13,420 nt of DNA from QALR01 sp045124015 (GTDB taxonomy: Bacteria; Bacillota; Clostridia; Oscillospirales; CAG-272): NCBI GenBank assembly GCA_045124015.1, contig JBGVLA010000199.1, positions 1-13,420 on the forward strand, in the 5' to 3' direction. Of the stretch, positions 11,897-13,420 are shown one piece after another. The translations under genes and the position numbers were made by a program. The notes beneath the pieces are model-generated. The model saw only the letters and a program-made list of their open reading frames with translations. It had not been told where the DNA came from and searched no databases. Within the stretch, counting starts at the first letter, position 1. Each line of letters begins with the position of its first letter.

Positions 11897-12117
11897 TAAA
11901 TAAATGCAAGCAGAATATCAAGCACAAGCCTTTTGAGTGGGCAGATGTAACATTGATTATTCAATTTGATTTTTGCCCTAATTGCGAATACTTTGAAAGT
12001 TGCTATGACCTTGACGAGGTAGCGCAAGAATACGATGGAAAACCTATAACAGTTAGAGGTGCAAGCAGATATATTTCTGCGGATTGCGGAAAAGATTTGA
12101 AAGGCGGTGCGGAATGA
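11878..12117 (+). repeat. Perfect 19-nt junction repeat bracketing one small gene
   Basis: GAAAGGCGGTGCGGAATGA occurs at 11878-11896 and 12099-12117. Each copy contains a ribosome binding site, the next start codon and the previous stop. A shortened copy (GAAAGGCGGTG) begins at 12317, at the next junction. The upstream genes therefore end with the same residues, KGGAE, KGGAE and KGGEK. Recombination between the first two copies would remove exactly the 11893-12117 gene in frame. Confidence 0.9.
11893..12117 (+). CDS. 74-aa cysteine-motif protein
   Basis: ATG 11893 lies in the junction repeat with AAAGGCGG upstream, overlapping the DUF551 stop. The product has five cysteines, with a CPNCEYFESC knuckle near residue 29 and a further Cys in ISADCGKDL. 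The pattern C-P-x-C-x-x-F-x-x-C suggests a small zinc-binding fold and is shared with the product of 12941-13093. Otherwise no family is seen. It is bounded by 19-nt repeats, so it may be a mobile or expendable cassette. Confidence 0.68.
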   Translation: MINKCKQNIKHKPFEWADVTLIIQFDFCPNCEYFESCYDLDEVAQEYDGKPITVRGASRYISADCGKDLKGGAE

Positions 12118-12335
12118 ACGGCTTTACAGTAATCGACAATAAAACAGGCAAATATCCCAATTGCGAGAAAATCGCATTGACAGAAGAATGGGCAAAACAC
12201 CTTATATATTGTGATATAGACTCTTTTGCAATTACAGAAGATGGGGATTTGATTCTGTTTGATGATTGCGGAAATTGTGCTTTTTGCCCTGCTGATAGGT
12301 TTACCGTTGTGTTTGAGAAAGGCGGTGAGAAGTAA
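12114..12335 (+). CDS. 73-aa hypothetical early protein
   Basis: ATG 12114 in the second junction repeat, overlapping the previous stop by four bases. The product MNGFTVIDNKTGKYPNCEKI, then IYCDIDSFAITEDGDLILFD, DCGNCAFCPADRFTVVF and EKGGEK ends with a CGNCAFC cluster. The strand-rich middle part with acidic turns (ITEDGDLIL) recalls a small beta-sheet domain found in clostridial phage hypotheticals. Function unknown. It joins the next gene as TAATG. Confidence 0.68.
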   Translation: MNGFTVIDNKTGKYPNCEKIALTEEWAKHLIYCDIDSFAITEDGDLILFDDCGNCAFCPADRFTVVFEKGGEK

Positions 12336-12628
12336 TGAGATGTGAAAAATGCAATGCATTGATAATGAGCGTAAAAACAAGTAGGTTTTCGTATGACGGA
12401 AGCGATTTCGATACTGTCCTCAAAATCGAGGAAGATGAGCATTATAACGCAGTAATAATGGAAACCGATAGAGATTGGACAGGATACGAGTTGAGCGAAA
12501 GAGAAATGCAAGAGAGACTTCTCTGCCCATATTGCAAGCAGTTTCCTTTTGCCAATGACGAAATACAGATATATGATGTGGTGCGTATCGTATGTTTTAA
12601 GAGAGACCAAACCGAGAAAGGAGAATGA
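12335..12628 (+). CDS. 97-aa double-CxxC protein, probable zinc ribbon
   Basis: ATG 12335 shares its A with the preceding TAA stop; AAAGGCGGTGAG lies upstream. The product begins MRCEKCNALI and has a second pair in LLCPYCKQFPF near residue 68, the two CxxC pairs being about 60 residues apart. The middle is beta-rich and acidic. Two separated pairs suggest a zinc ribbon closed by an inserted domain. Function unknown. Confidence 0.7.
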   Translation: MRCEKCNALIMSVKTSRFSYDGSDFDTVLKIEEDEHYNAVIMETDRDWTGYELSEREMQERLLCPYCKQFPFANDEIQIYDVVRIVCFKRDQTEKGE

Positions 12629-12629
12629 T

Positions 12630-12944
12630 ATGGCACGATACATTGATGCAAATGAATTTCAAAAAAGACTTGAAGAAGTCATAAAAGAACCCGACTATCA
12701 GCACGAAGGTGAGGATTGGAGAATTGGTGTGTGTTTAGGAGGAACGCTTCTTGATAAAATGCCCACCGCCGATGTAGATCCGAGGAGCGAGGTTGCGAGG
12801 GAGATCCTCTCGGATTTAAAGAAGCAGATAGACGATAAGGCTATTTATCCAGGAGCGAGAGACGCTTACTCTTTTATAAATATCAAAGTGTTTGATGCGG
12901 TGCTTAATAACATCTTGATTAAATACACGGAGGGCAAGAAATGA
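12630..12944 (+). CDS. 104-aa conserved hypothetical phage protein (YIDANEF type)
   Basis: ATG 12630 lies about seven bases after AAAGGAGA; a longer frame from 12549 lacks a ribosome binding site. It begins MARYIDANEFQKRLEEVIKE and carries MPTADVDPRSEVAREIL in the middle. The YID...PTADV pattern is very common in small proteins of clostridial phages and mobile elements, often with exchangeable N- and C-terminal parts. It has no known function. Overlaps the next ORF by ATGA. Confidence 0.75.
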   Translation: MARYIDANEFQKRLEEVIKEPDYQHEGEDWRIGVCLGGTLLDKMPTADVDPRSEVAREILSDLKKQIDDKAIYPGARDAYSFINIKVFDAVLNNILIKYTEGKK

Positions 12945-13093
12945 AATACTGCCCCGATTGCAAGCACTTTATTTATTGCGATCCCTACAAGATGATGGAT
13001 TACAAAATAGCGAATATCGTATGCGAAGAGTTTGAGGAAAGGAAGGTCGAAAATGGCAGAACGTCGAATGTTCACAATGAAAATTGTCGATAG
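12941..13093 (+). CDS. 50-aa cysteine-motif protein
   Basis: ATG 12941 overlaps the previous stop, with GGAGGG about six bases upstream. The product starts MKYCPDCKHFIYCDPYK, sharing the C-P-x-C-x-x-F-x-x-C pattern of the 11893 gene, and contains a further Cys in NIVCEEF; its tail reads over the start of the replisome organizer gene (41-bp overlap, another frame). It is probably a small zinc-binding protein. The conserved part may be only the first 35 residues, the tail arising from the overlap. Confidence 0.62.
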   Translation: MKYCPDCKHFIYCDPYKMMDYKIANIVCEEFEERKVENGRTSNVHNENCR

Positions 13094-13420
13094 TGATGCT
13101 TTTCTTGATATGCCTATGTCAACGCAAGCCTTGTATTTTCACTTGAATATGCGAGCGGACGATGATGGATTCGTTAACAATCCGAAGAAGATACAGAGGA
13201 TGATCGGCGCGAGTGAGGACGATTTGAAGCTCCTTCTTGCAAAGCGGTTTATCCTTGGATTTGAGAACGGGGTTATCGTTATCAAGCATTGGAGAATGCA
13301 CAATCTCTTGCGGAAAGACCGATATAATCCTACACAGTACATCGATGAATTTAACTCTTTGATGCTAAACAAGAACGGTTCCTACACGGAAAAACAAGCA
13401 GAAAATAAGTGTGGCAACCA
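13053..13420 (+). CDS. Phage replisome organizer / replication initiator, 3' end outside window
   Basis: ATG 13053 follows GGAAGG inside the previous ORF. The frame is open to the window's end (122 codons). MAERRMFTMKIVDSDAFLDM, then STQALYFHLNMRADDDGFVN, NPKKIQRMIGASEDDLKLLL and VIVIKHWRMHNLLRKDRYNP are the winged-helix N-terminus of the clostridial phage replisome organizer family, the part that binds the phage origin. The missing C-terminus would normally hold a DnaD-like or helicase-loading region. Being last in this stretch, it is expected to be followed by a DnaC-like loader or helicase. Confidence 0.88.
   Translation, partial: MAERRMFTMKIVDSDAFLDMPMSTQALYFHLNMRADDDGFVNNPKKIQRMIGASEDDLKLLLAKRFILGFENGVIVIKHWRMHNLLRKDRYNPTQYIDEFNSLMLNKNGSYTEKQAENKCGN

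Noticed and set aside
12053..12643. Minus-strand open frame (196 codons)
   Set aside because: Spans several well-supported small plus-strand genes with their own ribosome binding sites.

Overview
The window looks like a temperate siphovirus- or podovirus-type phage of a low-to-moderate-GC Firmicute, most likely a gut Clostridia host. The signs are strong AAAGGAG-type ribosome binding sites, a zinc-ribbon large serine integrase, and an early region of small families (Gp157, HNHc, HTH_39, SSB, DUF1064, DUF551, replisome organizer) typical of clostridial prophages. No rRNA, tRNA, CRISPR array or insertion sequence is visible. Both ends of the window cut through genes.

Layout. Bases 1-2869, plus strand, are late genes: the C-terminus of a very large virion protein, a tail fibre with an S74 self-cleaving chaperone, an XhlA-like membrane protein and a six-helix membrane protein. 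A terminator (2884-2915) and three 11-bp repeats separate these from an M15 peptidase endolysin (2963-3355), which has its own strong terminator. A 51-codon minus-strand gene follows, then a 48-bp site with perfect 10-bp inverted arms (3570-3617) that I read as the phage attP. The serine integrase (3625-5040, minus) abuts that site. In one minus-strand series with the integrase are a three-helix membrane protein and an XRE regulator with a coiled coil. Because tail and lysis genes lie on one side of attP and the integrase and immunity genes on the other, the sequence appears to be the circular, excised or viral form of the genome, not an integrated prophage.

Immunity region (about 6083-6968). 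The 284-bp stretch 6083-6366 has no long gene. It holds a candidate minus promoter, three GTTG-led 21-bp direct repeats in the leader of the coiled-coil XRE gene, a 22-bp dyad, and a plus promoter for a 48-aa ORF that runs 86 bp into the 3' end of the opposing CI-like repressor gene. Between the CI-like gene (minus) and a small Cro-like gene (plus) are two promoters with perfect consensus hexamers and 17-bp spacers. They point at each other, and each carries a copy of an ACTCAAACGAGTAC-like operator in its spacer. This is a face-to-face switch rather than the usual back-to-back one. Neither XRE repressor has a LexA-type self-cleavage domain.

Early region (6969-13420, plus). About twenty tightly packed, often ATGA-overlapping genes encode recombination and replication functions (Gp157, a probable Rad52-type annealing protein, an HNH nuclease, SSB, a DUF1064 nuclease-like protein, a replisome organizer) and many small unknowns. 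Between 11878 and 12117 a perfect 19-nt repeat at two successive gene junctions brackets one small cysteine-motif gene, suggesting a cassette-like array. The genes work together as a standard lysogeny switch feeding a replication and recombination operon. The most unusual parts are the switch architecture, the attP arrangement and the small-gene array.
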